The position numbers and the translations under genes were made by a program. Positions 8,445 through 17,537 of a DNA stretch of 32,155 bases are shown in pieces; the stretch's first letter is position 1; every line of letters starts with the position of its first letter. The notes under the pieces were generated by a model, which did no database searches, was not told the DNA's origin, and saw only the letters and a list, made by a program, of their open reading frames with translations. The DNA comes from Acidobacteriota bacterium (GTDB lineage Bacteria > Acidobacteriota > Polarisedimenticolia > JBFMGF01): NCBI GenBank assembly GCA_040752675.1, contig JBFMGF010000054.1:40001-72155 (forward strand), given 5' to 3'.

Positions 8445-9662
8445 ATGCAAATAAAAAAATATGTCTCATCTTTTTTCTTGCCAGCTTTCTTCTCTTCTTT
8501 CTTGTTGCTCTTATTCTTCCCGCATTCTTTTTTCTCCGCCTCTCAGATAAACGGAGCCACCCGCGACTCGAAGGCTTATGCCCTGTCTGACGTCAATGTC
8601 GCTCTCGAGTCAATCGACGGTAAGATAGTTCTCGAAACAAAAACGGATCTCAGAGGCAAGTATCATTTCGAGAACGTGGAAGATGGCACCTACCACATCA
8701 TCCCATCAAAGAGCGGTTTTATCTTTTCCTCCACCAACATGGTCTTGAAGAATTCGGCGGGGGATGAGATCTCTAAAATCAACAAACAGATCTCCCTGGA
8801 AGAGGACCTCCCCTCCTTTGAAATCAAAGAGGGATGTGAGGCCAGAGTTATCCTTGTCCTTTCCGAGAAAGAACCAGCGGTGATGAGCGAGATATCCAGG
8901 CAGCTCAGTAATTCTATCAACCTGATCAACAGCCAGAAGCTCAACGAGGCAATCTCCCTGCTTGAAAGAATCACGATCGTCGATCCTGAAAATGTGGATG
9001 CATTCTATTATCTCGGCTATTCCCATGTCGCGATGAAAGAGCCGGCTCAGGCGATGGATCCCCTCACGAGAGCCATCGAGCTGAAGCCGGATAAAGAAGG
9101 GGTCCACTACACCATGGGTCTCGCCTACAGCCAGATGAAGGAAAACGATAAGGCCCTGGAAGAATTCAAAAAAGAGGCTGGCATCTCGAAAGATCAGGGC
9201 ACGCTCGAGAGATGCTACATAAACATGGGCATCATCAACAGGGATAGAGGAAATGCCAAAGAGGCAATAGAAGCTTTCGAAAACGTCTTAAAGATCAACA
9301 AGCAGAATCTTACGGTCTACAGCGAACTCGCGGATCTCTACCTGAAGGCAAACGATCCAGACAGATCTCTTGAGTTCATTGAAAGATCGGCAAAAGTCGG
9401 AACTAAGGATGTCAACATGATCATCAAAGTAGCCTCTTACTATGCAAACAAAGGGGAATGGGAAAAGTCGGAGAAGTTATTCCTGGAAGCCATCTCCATG
9501 GACCCGGAGATCGTCAATCTTTACGAAAAAGTCGGGCACGTTCAGGAAAAGCTCGGCAAAAAACAGGAAGCTGCCGCAAACTTCAGCAAGTATCTTGAAT
9601 TGAATCCAGATGCACCCAACGCCGCGGCCATCCGGAAGAGGCTCGGTGAGCTACTAAAATGA
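8445..9662 (+). CDS. Secreted carboxypeptidase-regulatory-like domain + TPR protein
   Basis: 405 residues from the ATG at 8445. That start is chosen because GGAGG (8431-8435) sits 9 bases before it; ATGs at 8424 and 8436 overlap or precede that site. The protein begins MQIKKYVSSFF with a hydrophobic signal segment ending near SASQ. A divergent regulatory-like beta-sandwich follows (INGATRDSKAYALSDVNVA, GKYHFENVEDGTYHI), then a linker and at least six TPR units over about 145-400 (for example AMDPLTRAIELKPDKEGVHY). It leads a plus-strand cluster with a secreted unknown (22-base gap), a second TPR paralogue and a giant receptor, which suggests a shared envelope role, perhaps as periplasmic scaffold. 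No catalytic motif is seen. Confidence 0.85.
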   Translation: MQIKKYVSSFFLPAFFSSFLLLLFFPHSFFSASQINGATRDSKAYALSDVNVALESIDGKIVLETKTDLRGKYHFENVEDGTYHIIPSKSGFIFSSTNMVLKNSAGDEISKINKQISLEEDLPSFEIKEGCEARVILVLSEKEPAVMSEISRQLSNSINLINSQKLNEAISLLERITIVDPENVDAFYYLGYSHVAMKEPAQAMDPLTRAIELKPDKEGVHYTMGLAYSQMKENDKALEEFKKEAGISKDQGTLERCYINMGIINRDRGNAKEAIEAFENVLKINKQNLTVYSELADLYLKANDPDRSLEFIERSAKVGTKDVNMIIKVASYYANKGEWEKSEKLFLEAISMDPEIVNLYEKVGHVQEKLGKKQEAAANFSKYLELNPDAPNAAAIRKRLGELLK

Positions 9663-9684
9663 CTTTACGTGAGGTTCAAGGATC

Positions 9685-10287
9685 ATGAAAAAAAGATCGA
9701 TAAGGATCGCAGTGTTGTTTCTAATGATTCTTTCACTTGTCGCTTTTGTTTTTGCGGCCAGGAAGGAGAAATTAAGCCCCAAGTACAGCCGCTTCACTTT
9801 CAAAGAGCAGACGGAAACCACCATCCTGCTGATCAATATTGAGCTGGCAAGGTTTCATGCCGGAGATGATTATTTTCCCATCCTGTTTGCGCTGGGGAAT
9901 TCCGGCGACGCAGGCTTGCCGGTTAATGCCGAAAATTTCACGCTTATCGATGAAAGAGGAAAGAACCATCCAGTCGTCCCCCTGTCCGAGATCAAAGAGA
10001 AGTACAGGCAGCTTGAGAGCGATAAGGCACGGCTGGATGGAATATTTTTCCCTGAAGGCATGGTCTTTGACCTTTATTACCGTGCTTACCTGAACCTATA
10101 TCCTGCCACGACCGAAGGTGTTTCCATAGATAAAATCACACTTAGAAAATTCGAATGGGTCAAAGACCTGCTCTACTTCAAGAGACCCGAAAAGTTTCTG
10201 GGCAGAATATTGACTCTTCGTTATCAATCAAAAAGTCTTGAAAAACCGATAGAAGTCCGCTTTATGATTGAGCGCAGTATCGATTGA
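9685..10287 (+). CDS. Secreted protein of unknown function
   Basis: 200 residues. A signal peptide (MKKRSIRIAVLFLMILSLVAFVFA) precedes a mature part of about 175 residues that I do not recognise. It looks beta-rich: TTILLINIELARF, FPILFALGNSG, VNAENFTLIDERGKNHPV, FDLYYRAYLNLYP and ILTLRYQSKSLEKPIEVRFM resemble strands of an immunoglobulin-like or C2-like sandwich, and the phrase about a non-transmitted default (LTVNAENF-type, LIDERG) recalls DUF4352-like extracellular domains. The start has AAGGA a few bases upstream. It lies 22 bases after the TPR gene and is probably in the same operon. Function is not assignable; accessory to the neighbouring TPR and receptor proteins is a guess from position. 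Confidence 0.75.
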   Translation: MKKRSIRIAVLFLMILSLVAFVFAARKEKLSPKYSRFTFKEQTETTILLINIELARFHAGDDYFPILFALGNSGDAGLPVNAENFTLIDERGKNHPVVPLSEIKEKYRQLESDKARLDGIFFPEGMVFDLYYRAYLNLYPATTEGVSIDKITLRKFEWVKDLLYFKRPEKFLGRILTLRYQSKSLEKPIEVRFMIERSID

Positions 10288-10430
10288 TCAATCCACTTTT
10301 TTGAATGCCAAACCAATATTATGAATTAATGGAAAGTCCCAAAGGAGAAGAGCGTGTAACCATTTGATTTTACAAAGTATTTTTATGAAAAAATATGGTA
10401 TTGAAATTGCTAGCCTCTCAAGGAGGCATT

Positions 10431-11675
10431 GTGTTTAAATTATTTCTTAAAAAAACAAGCATGGATTCCCTTTCGATCTGTTTTATCTTTCTTCTGGCAA
10501 TGTCTCTCGTGACTATCTCTTTCCCGGCAACAGCGGCCGATGCAAAGATCCAGGGAAAAGTGGTTGATGAGAACGGAAACGGTCTGGCAGGAGTGGAAAT
10601 CACTTTGCAGCCCGAGCAACACAATCTGCCAACCTTAAAAGTAAAGTCGAAAAAGAACGGCACCTATTTCTTCGGGATGGTAAAGCCGGATAATTATGGC
10701 TTCACGGCAGAAAAAGAAGAGTACGTCCTCTCGGAAGCAGAGATCGTCATCATGGATGACGAGAAGAAGGTCAAGGAAAAAGCCAAAGGAATGATCTCTC
10801 CTGAAAAAACTCCTCCTCCTCCGATCGGGGTCGAGTCCGACGTCCTCATCACACTCAACCTGACCATGCGGCCAAGGGCAGAAGTCATCCAGGAACTGGC
10901 GAATACGAAGATCTCGCAGGCCCGCAGCCTTCTGAATGAGGGACGATTCGAAGAGGTCCTGAACATCACGAAAGAGATTCTCTCGACCGATCCTGACAAC
11001 TCTACCGCTCATTATCTTCAGGGTAGCGCTTACCTCTATCTCAAAGACAACGAAAAAGCCACGACCTGTCTCAAGAGGTCGCTGGCGCTTAATCCCGATC
11101 AGGAAGGTGCTCACTTCAGCCTGGGACAGATCTATTACAACAGCGGGAAGATGAACGAAAGCATCGAGGAATTCAACAAGGAGCTCCAGATTTCCACCGA
11201 TAATCCTGCCGTCAAAGCGCCCACTTATCTCAATCTCGGGATCATCTACAGAGATCTCAAAGACCTGGAAAAAGCAGCAGGAGCGTTCGAAAAGGCTATC
11301 GAAATCAATCCCAAGGAGATAAGCGCTTATAGCGAGCTGGCCACCATCTATACCTTGCTCAACAAGCCGGAGAAAGCCGAAGAGGTCGTTAGCAAGATCC
11401 AAGAGATCGGAAGCCAAAACCCTGACATTTATTTCAACCTCGGCGTAAGCTACTACAACAGAAAGAATTATCCAAAAGCTGCGGAGGAATTTCAGAAGGT
11501 CATCGATATCAAGCCAGATTATGCTCTTGCCTATAAGCTTCTGGCTTCTTCAATGCTCAATATGGGTGAGAACGAAAAGGCAATCCTTCATCTCAAAAAA
11601 TATCTCGAACTTGCCTTGGATGCACCCGACAGGGATGACATAGAGCAGATCATTAAAAATCTGGAATCAAACTAG
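10431..11675 (+). CDS. Secreted carboxypeptidase-regulatory-like domain + TPR protein (GTG start)
   Basis: 414 residues from a GTG at 10431, preferred because AAGGAGG lies at 10420-10426 just before it; the in-frame ATG at 10395 would put that site inside the gene, and the ATG at 10461 is too far from it. A hydrophobic signal (MDSLSICFIFLLAMSLVTIS region) ends near ATAADA. The regulatory-like sandwich (AKIQGKVVDENGNGLAGVEI, GTYFFGMVKPDNYGF) spans about 38-140 and includes a charged, Pro-rich insert (KTPPPPIGVESD). TPRs run from about 155 to 410 in roughly seven units (AAGAFEKAIEINPKEISAYS). It is a paralogue of the gene at 8445-9662, with the same order of domains, and stands 110 bases before the receptor gene. 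Likely a periplasmic scaffold; partner unknown. Confidence 0.85.
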   Translation: MFKLFLKKTSMDSLSICFIFLLAMSLVTISFPATAADAKIQGKVVDENGNGLAGVEITLQPEQHNLPTLKVKSKKNGTYFFGMVKPDNYGFTAEKEEYVLSEAEIVIMDDEKKVKEKAKGMISPEKTPPPPIGVESDVLITLNLTMRPRAEVIQELANTKISQARSLLNEGRFEEVLNITKEILSTDPDNSTAHYLQGSAYLYLKDNEKATTCLKRSLALNPDQEGAHFSLGQIYYNSGKMNESIEEFNKELQISTDNPAVKAPTYLNLGIIYRDLKDLEKAAGAFEKAIEINPKEISAYSELATIYTLLNKPEKAEEVVSKIQEIGSQNPDIYFNLGVSYYNRKNYPKAAEEFQKVIDIKPDYALAYKLLASSMLNMGENEKAILHLKKYLELALDAPDRDDIEQIIKNLESN

Positions 11676-11785
11676 AACGGCTATTGATTGGCTTTTAGAT
11701 AGCTCCTGGAAAGAAAGGGGGTGATATTTAGAGAAACGGAAGGCTCTTTAGGGAAGTATTAATCTTTTAAAAGAGGAGGTTTTAG

Positions 11786-14700
11786 ATGCAAAACAGATTA
11801 CTGATCTTATTCTCACTGGCACTGCTTGCCATGGGAATGGCATCTGTAACCCTGGCACAGGAAACGACGACTGGAATCCTTGAAGGAAAGGTTACGGATG
11901 AAAAGGGGAATCCCATAGCCAACGCCGTTATCACGGTTGCCGGGCCCCGCGGAGTCCTTACGACGACTACCGATGCAAAGGGGTATTACATCATTCCCTT
12001 CGTCAAAGGTGGGAAGTATGATGTAAAGGCCGAGGCTTCCGGATATGCCACGATGGTTCAGAGCGACATCCTGGTTTCGATTAACACGAGAACACAGGTG
12101 CCTTTCGCTCTTCCTGCTGGTAAGGTGGAGACCATCACGGTAACCGCTCAGGCTCCCATGGTTGACCTCAAACAGACATCGACAGGTGCCACGATCAACC
12201 TGGCTGAGTTCGTGGATTATGTCCCTGTTCCTCGAAGTTATATGGGACTCTTCACGCTCTCTCCAGGCGTTGTGAGCGGCGGTGGTACAGGTGCTGGCAA
12301 CTATTCCATCTCCGGATCATCCGGTCTCGAGAACAGCTACCTGATTGATGGCGTCAATGTCACCCATACCGGCTACGGTGGGATAGGCGCCTACAACATC
12401 GTATATGGTTCACTCGGAACGGGAGTCACATCCGAGTTCCTGGAGCAGGTCCAGGTAAAAACGGGCGGTTTCGAGGCCGAGTATGGACAGGCAACCGGTG
12501 GTGTCATCAACACGATCGTCAAGACGGGTGGCAATGAGTTCCACGGGAATATCGGATATTACGCTACTCCGAGCGGCCTTGAAGGGTCCAGAGAGTGGGT
12601 GAGGACTGCCTCCGGATCCGTGAACCTCAGAGAACGCGATAACAGCGACCTGGGCTTCTCGGCAGGCGGCCGCTTCATTCAAGACAAGCTCTTCTGGTTT
12701 GCCGCCATCAACCCCATCGTGACGACAGATTCCTTCATCGCTCCTGACACCGTATGGCCAGAAGATGTATCTGGTCGTCCATATGCCGCAGGAACCCATG
12801 TCTATCCGATGTGGGATAAGGGGCTTCAGGAAAGAGAGAGATGGAACTACAACTATGCCGGGAAGCTGACATGGTATGTGGTTCCAAACCACAGGCTGGA
12901 GTTCACGGCGTTCGGCGATCCGTCAAAGGGAAAAGAAGGACCTCAGCGTTCACTTTCGTTGCTCTATTCAGACTACGCTACAATCGGCGGCGGCCAGAGC
13001 GAGACGAAATATGGCGGAAACAATTTCTCTATCAAATATGACGCCATATTCTATTCCAACTTCTTCATGGAATTCATGATAGCGGATCGCAGCGCTAAAT
13101 TTGAGGAAACGGATACGACTGGTCTGTGGAGATACAGAGACCAGAGAGGGTTCTTCGACTGGTTCTTTGGTTCCACCTCGGTTCCAATAAGGACTTATGA
13201 AGGCGGAGTCGGGTTCATCTCCAACGATACGGACGAAAGCACACAGTACGCCCTCAAGTTCACGAATATTCTGGGTATCGCCGAGCTGAAATACGGAGTA
13301 ACTTACGATGACATCAGCTACACCGATCAGCCTGACTACTCCGGTCCGAATCTCAACCTTCCGCTCCCGATGGATGTTGACGGGGATGGGTCTTACACCG
13401 ATGATTTGACGGATATGATCGTTCAATCGACAACGGGCGCCTACGTGGATATCAGGGGGAGCTGGGCATCGCCTTATTACAGGATCACCCGATGCCGTCT
13501 GCACCCGGAACCACCGGCCACAACGACAAAAGAGTGGAACGCATTCGTTCAGAGCACCTTAGCGCTTGGCGCCCACTTCAACCTCAAACTCGGTTTGAGA
13601 GCGACCCAGCAGGAGATCACCGGTGCCGGTACCTACACCCTTCCATTTTCACAGGATCCGGTCGTCCACACTCTCCGCCCGATACCAAAGACTTATGAGC
13701 CATCGAGCTATAAGTTCGATTGGGCATTTGCGCCAAGAGCAGGATTCACCTGGGACCTCTTTGCCAATGGCAAGGATAAGATTTACGCGAATATGGCCAG
13801 ATACTATGAAAGGATCCCGAATGACCTGGCTGTCCGCTCTCTGAGCAATGAAGTCGGCATCAGCAGAATGGAGTTCACTGATAAGGCATTGACAACCAGA
13901 AGGAGTAGAACGATCTACTTCCAGGGATTAGAAAAGACCAGGATCGAGGATGGGACGAAGCTCCCGTATGTCGATGAAGTCCTCGTCGGCTATGCCAAGC
14001 AGCTTACTCCAGATCTGGCCGTGGAAGCGAGAGCCATATTCAGGAAGCAGGGCCGCGTCCTCGAGGATGTCCAGTACACGCCACTGGAATCGATCCAGAA
14101 CTGGTACTATGGATATTCTTATGGATATCCATACGACCCATTTGGAGGTTCTCTCTCAAGCCCTGAAAGCACAACGTTCCCTGCCGCTCCATTCGGAGAG
14201 TATGTTCTCGCCAATCCAGGGAAAAACACTCCAGCAGCAGCAGTCTTCGATCCTGAGAGGGAGTATAAAGCTCTCGAGCTCATCCTCAACAAGAGGTTCT
14301 CCGATAACTGGATGCTCTATGCCTTTTACCGGTATGCCAAACTGATCGGTAACTATGAGGGGCTGTTCAGGAACGACAATGGCCAGAGCGACCCCAACAT
14401 CACATCGCTCTTCGACTTCCCCAACTCTTACATGATGAGGGGTCAGTTCAATCCTGGATACCTCAACACCGACAGGCCGCACACCTTGAACATCTACACT
14501 TCTTATAAGCTTCCGATCGGCCTGTCCATAGGTGTCAATTTCAACTGGCAATCCGGTACGCCAAGAACTCCGTTCCTCGCGCATCCGAACTATCAGAACT
14601 CCGGGGAGATCCCCGGTGCCGATCCGATCTACAATTACTGGGTATTGATAGACGCCGACGCAGATGGCACTGTTGATGATTTGAGACTAAGAGAAACCGA

Positions 14701-15022
14701 TAATCTCTACGACTACTTCAATGATCCTGATGCTTACTCCTCCTGGGTCTTCCTGAAGGATTACAAGGAAGTGTCGAGAGGTTATCTCGGAAGGACGCCA
14801 GATACTGCCACGTTCGGTCTCCATCTCGCCTACCCGTTCAAGATCGGAAAGACTGACCTGAATGTCATGCTCGACGTCTTCAACCTCTTCAATTCACAGG
14901 CCGTAACAGGCTTCAACGATAACGTGGAATATCAGGCCGGTCTGACCGACCCGGATTATCTGGTACCTATAGAATATCAGTCACCAAGGACGGTAAGGCT
15001 CAGTGCAAGGTGGTCCTGGTAG
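11786..15022 (+). CDS. TonB-receptor-like outer-membrane protein with N-terminal carboxypeptidase-regulatory-like domain
   Basis: 1078 residues, preceded by a strong GAGGAGGT site. Signal peptide MQNRLLILFSLALLAMGMASV with cleavage near LAQE. The regulatory-like sandwich (about 28-110; GILEGKVTDEKGNPIANAVI) leads to a plug (about 115-255) containing GLFTLSPGVVSGG, NSYLIDGVNVTHTGYGG and KTGGFEAEYGQATGGVINTI. The barrel ends YQSPRTVRLSARWSW with a terminal aromatic. Loops near residues 530 (DVDGDGSYTDD) and 956 (DADADGTVDDL) carry Asp-rich calcium-loop-like motifs, also present in the 4552-7278 receptor. The loops are Tyr/Gly/Pro-rich. I see no evident TonB box. It ends the plus-strand cluster before the terminator at 15042. 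Cargo is unknown; Oar-like adhesion or transport are both possible. Confidence 0.88.
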   Translation: MQNRLLILFSLALLAMGMASVTLAQETTTGILEGKVTDEKGNPIANAVITVAGPRGVLTTTTDAKGYYIIPFVKGGKYDVKAEASGYATMVQSDILVSINTRTQVPFALPAGKVETITVTAQAPMVDLKQTSTGATINLAEFVDYVPVPRSYMGLFTLSPGVVSGGGTGAGNYSISGSSGLENSYLIDGVNVTHTGYGGIGAYNIVYGSLGTGVTSEFLEQVQVKTGGFEAEYGQATGGVINTIVKTGGNEFHGNIGYYATPSGLEGSREWVRTASGSVNLRERDNSDLGFSAGGRFIQDKLFWFAAINPIVTTDSFIAPDTVWPEDVSGRPYAAGTHVYPMWDKGLQERERWNYNYAGKLTWYVVPNHRLEFTAFGDPSKGKEGPQRSLSLLYSDYATIGGGQSETKYGGNNFSIKYDAIFYSNFFMEFMIADRSAKFEETDTTGLWRYRDQRGFFDWFFGSTSVPIRTYEGGVGFISNDTDESTQYALKFTNILGIAELKYGVTYDDISYTDQPDYSGPNLNLPLPMDVDGDGSYTDDLTDMIVQSTTGAYVDIRGSWASPYYRITRCRLHPEPPATTTKEWNAFVQSTLALGAHFNLKLGLRATQQEITGAGTYTLPFSQDPVVHTLRPIPKTYEPSSYKFDWAFAPRAGFTWDLFANGKDKIYANMARYYERIPNDLAVRSLSNEVGISRMEFTDKALTTRRSRTIYFQGLEKTRIEDGTKLPYVDEVLVGYAKQLTPDLAVEARAIFRKQGRVLEDVQYTPLESIQNWYYGYSYGYPYDPFGGSLSSPESTTFPAAPFGEYVLANPGKNTPAAAVFDPEREYKALELILNKRFSDNWMLYAFYRYAKLIGNYEGLFRNDNGQSDPNITSLFDFPNSYMMRGQFNPGYLNTDRPHTLNIYTSYKLPIGLSIGVNFNWQSGTPRTPFLAHPNYQNSGEIPGADPIYNYWVLIDADADGTVDDLRLRETDNLYDYFNDPDAYSSWVFLKDYKEVSRGYLGRTPDTATFGLHLAYPFKIGKTDLNVMLDVFNLFNSQAVTGFNDNVEYQAGLTDPDYLVPIEYQSPRTVRLSARWSW

Positions 15023-15041
15023 TTGCGGATTAGAGGCTATT

Positions 15042-15071
15042 AAAAAGGGGCACTCAGGTGCCCCTTTTTTT
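15042..15071. terminator. Bidirectional intrinsic terminator between convergent genes
   Basis: A perfect 7-bp stem GGGGCAC/GTGCCCC with a 4-base loop (15047-15064) is flanked by five A on the left and seven T on the right, so it can stop transcription from both the plus-strand receptor gene and the minus-strand VWFA gene. Confidence 0.9.
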
Positions 15072-15109
15072 GTCCCTTTGAACTTCTTCTTACAGGATGA
15101 ATCTCTTTT

Positions 15110-17497
15110 TTACAGGAGCTGAATTTTTTCTTCATGGGTGATAGTGCTGCCGGATCTCCTGTCCTTTACGGTGATCCGCAACCGGTAGAAACCGGGGTTA
15201 TATTCCTGTCCTGGAATCTTTAACTCGATGAGAGCATCTAAGTTCGTCCCTTCCTTCTCTGGTCCGAAATAGAGAAGTGTCGCCTGAATATCCGCATATG
15301 GCTTCAGCCCTGCTGGCGGCTGGCTCCCCTCCTGCTCAAGAAGTTTAAAATCCAGATCAAGATCGGGTTTTCCGTTCCCTTCCAGGCGCTGGGCATTCAT
15401 GATCTTGTAGAAGAGATAGATGCTTTCTCCCTTCCGGAAGTTTCGGATCGCTACAGGGACAATCCTGAACCCATTCCTCAATTCGAAGGGGTGGCTGACA
15501 GCCTTTTGACCCGCTTCAGATACTCTTCTTGTCTCTTTGGCTTCTTGTGTTATTCTCGTCTCGCCAGCCTCTTCTTTCATCTTTTCTGTTTCGGTTGCCT
15601 CCTTTGTTTCTCTCGCTTCTTCCGGTCTCTTCACGGCTGCCACTTCATCCGCGTAGGAATCAAAGAGGAGAGGGGACGACTGCGCCAAGGCGAAAGAAAA
15701 GGAGCCCAGATCGAGATCCCCACTCTTAAAACTATGAACTTCAAGCGCCTTGGACCAGAGCATGTACTTCCCCATCCCGTTCAACCTCAGAAAAACCTGA
15801 AAATCATAGATGGCTGGAACGAGATCCATATATTCCAAGATGCGAAAACCTCCGGATAGAGATGAAGCTCCTTCAGGCTTGAGAATCGCCTTGATATCCT
15901 TCTCGATAGAGCCTATCGTCACTTCCCCCGAGCTGGCTAATATCCTAAGGGTCATGTCCACGATTCCGTTTCCCTGTTCGTTGATGAATGGTTCGATCCG
16001 GTCAAGGATCTGGATGGCAAAAGTGACTCTGGTCTTCCCCTCTTCTGCAGGAGAGAATATCGTCGAAATCGCACAGGGGATGACTGTATCTTCCGATCTT
16101 TTTATATCCATCTGGAGCTTCCTGACATCCTGCAGAGTGGATTCGGGAGCAATCTTCTTCTTATTATCATGCTCCCCTTTCGTCGCGAATCTTCCCCTTC
16201 TCGAAATGATTGTCGTGTTTTCCATTGAGACTTTGATCTTTATCCTTCTGTACCTCTCCTTCTCAACCTTTTCCGCTGGATAATATCCAATCAGATAGTA
16301 ATGATTCGTATCGTCATCGAGGCTGGCGAGTCCCTCCTTGTAATCGGGGTTGATCATGAAGGCTCCCCCCGTCTCATTTCCGAAGACGGCAAGGATCTGC
16401 TTCCGCACCTGCGTGGAATCTCTGAAGAAGGAGCCTCCGAGCCCGATCTCCTCTAAGAAATTTTCGCCAAGCCCAAGCTTGCCGAGGGCAATCCTGTAAT
16501 CCACGCTCTGCGTGGCATCGGCAAAGCTCAGCGTCTCTCCAACGTCAAATGTGTATATGGAGACATTGTTCTTAGCCATATTGGCAATGAGATCGCGGAA
16601 AGCAGGGGTGAAGCCTCCAAAATCGTCGTTAATATCACCAGGAACCGTCATCGGAAAGCCACCTGAGAATAAAACGATCATCCTCTTTCCCGGGAACTCG
16701 GCCAGAGTGAAGGAGAGGCTGCCGAGATTTTGATAGAAATTCTGCCTCTCCTGGCGAAAGATCTGATTTTTCAAAGCAGCAGCCTGAGCGATCCTCCACT
16801 GGGAATCCTCCTTCGAGGGGATCCTGAAGTTTGCTGCCTCTTCGAGCAGTTGCTCTCCAATATTTTTCCCCGGGAAGAAGCGCACCTTTTCCAGCGAATC
16901 AATCACTTCCCTCCAGTCAGATGTGAACTCGCAGGTCATCATCAGCTCTGGAGTCAGTTCATAGATCGCTGCAATATCGCCGGGATTGAACCTGGTTTCC
17001 ATGAAATCCCTGACCGCCTTCTTCGCCTGGCTCACAAAGAGGGCGGAAGGGCTGTTGTAAACATCGAATAGGAATAGGAAGACGCGCCCCTTGTGCTCCA
17101 GTGGAGAGCTTATTTCAGCGGAATCCCGCTGCACGTCTTCTTTCAAAGCACCGGGAGCTTTGCTCTCCACGGCTTCTTCAAAGGCCTCTTTCCTCGTCAG
17201 GTCCACCTCTTCAAAAACAGCGATCTTCTGTTCCTTTCCTTCTTCAAAAACCTGGAAATCTTCTTTTTTCAAGCCGCGGACATGGTTTCGCTTCTTGTCA
17301 TGAACTATCGCCTCGAGGAGGACAAGACTGACATCCACTTTCTCCGTCAGGTCTGTCTTAATCGGCCTGTCCTTCTGAGATTCGGAAGTTTTCTTTTGAT
17401 CACTCGCCGCTGAAAAGGCAAAGAATAAAAGTAGAAAAAGAGTAATCAGCAATATAGTAACAGGAGCATCTCGTCCTTTGCGGGCATGCATTTTCAT
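15110..17497 (-). CDS. VWFA-related (acidobacterial-type) secreted protein
   Basis: 795 residues. The N-terminus has a signal or anchor (TILLITLFLLLFFAFSAAS). The stretch VDVSLVLLEAIVHDKKRN followed by VRGLKKEDFQVFEEGKEQKI is the hallmark opening of the VWFA-related acidobacterial family (TIGR03436-like). The von Willebrand A fold covers about 138-370; its metal site is degenerate (FLFDVYNSPS, D145 and S149). RMIVLFSGGFPM and FMINPDYKEGLASLDDDTNHYYLIGYYP belong to the conserved family tail. A low-complexity charged linker with repeated EA/ET/KE units (about residues 620-666) precedes a C-terminal beta-rich domain. Such proteins probably mediate protein contacts outside the cytoplasm. It converges on the receptor gene and diverges from the SPFH gene at 17597. 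The start could also be the ATG at 17491, since a promoter-like element sits almost directly before 17497. Confidence 0.85.
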   Translation of the reverse strand: MKMHARKGRDAPVTILLITLFLLLFFAFSAASDQKKTSESQKDRPIKTDLTEKVDVSLVLLEAIVHDKKRNHVRGLKKEDFQVFEEGKEQKIAVFEEVDLTRKEAFEEAVESKAPGALKEDVQRDSAEISSPLEHKGRVFLFLFDVYNSPSALFVSQAKKAVRDFMETRFNPGDIAAIYELTPELMMTCEFTSDWREVIDSLEKVRFFPGKNIGEQLLEEAANFRIPSKEDSQWRIAQAAALKNQIFRQERQNFYQNLGSLSFTLAEFPGKRMIVLFSGGFPMTVPGDINDDFGGFTPAFRDLIANMAKNNVSIYTFDVGETLSFADATQSVDYRIALGKLGLGENFLEEIGLGGSFFRDSTQVRKQILAVFGNETGGAFMINPDYKEGLASLDDDTNHYYLIGYYPAEKVEKERYRRIKIKVSMENTTIISRRGRFATKGEHDNKKKIAPESTLQDVRKLQMDIKRSEDTVIPCAISTIFSPAEEGKTRVTFAIQILDRIEPFINEQGNGIVDMTLRILASSGEVTIGSIEKDIKAILKPEGASSLSGGFRILEYMDLVPAIYDFQVFLRLNGMGKYMLWSKALEVHSFKSGDLDLGSFSFALAQSSPLLFDSYADEVAAVKRPEEARETKEATETEKMKEEAGETRITQEAKETRRVSEAGQKAVSHPFELRNGFRIVPVAIRNFRKGESIYLFYKIMNAQRLEGNGKPDLDLDFKLLEQEGSQPPAGLKPYADIQATLLYFGPEKEGTNLDALIELKIPGQEYNPGFYRLRITVKDRRSGSTITHEEKIQLL

Positions 17498-17505
17498 TTT
17501 TTTCG

Positions 17506-17534
17506 ATTATAACATGCCACATATACCCGGACAA
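17506..17534 (-). promoter_or_regulatory. Extended -10 promoter immediately before the VWFA gene
   Basis: On the minus strand TTGTCC (17534-17529), a 17-base spacer and TGTTATAAT (17514-17506), an exact extended -10, precede the gene. The expected transcription start is about 17499, only a couple of bases before the ATG at 17497, so the message would be nearly leaderless, or translation would begin at the ATG at 17491. Confidence 0.5.
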
Positions 17535-17537
17535 ATC

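Noticed and set aside
10635-11417. 260-codon frame on the minus strand
   Set aside because: It is antisense to the TPR gene at 10431-11675 and lacks a plausible start site or family signature.
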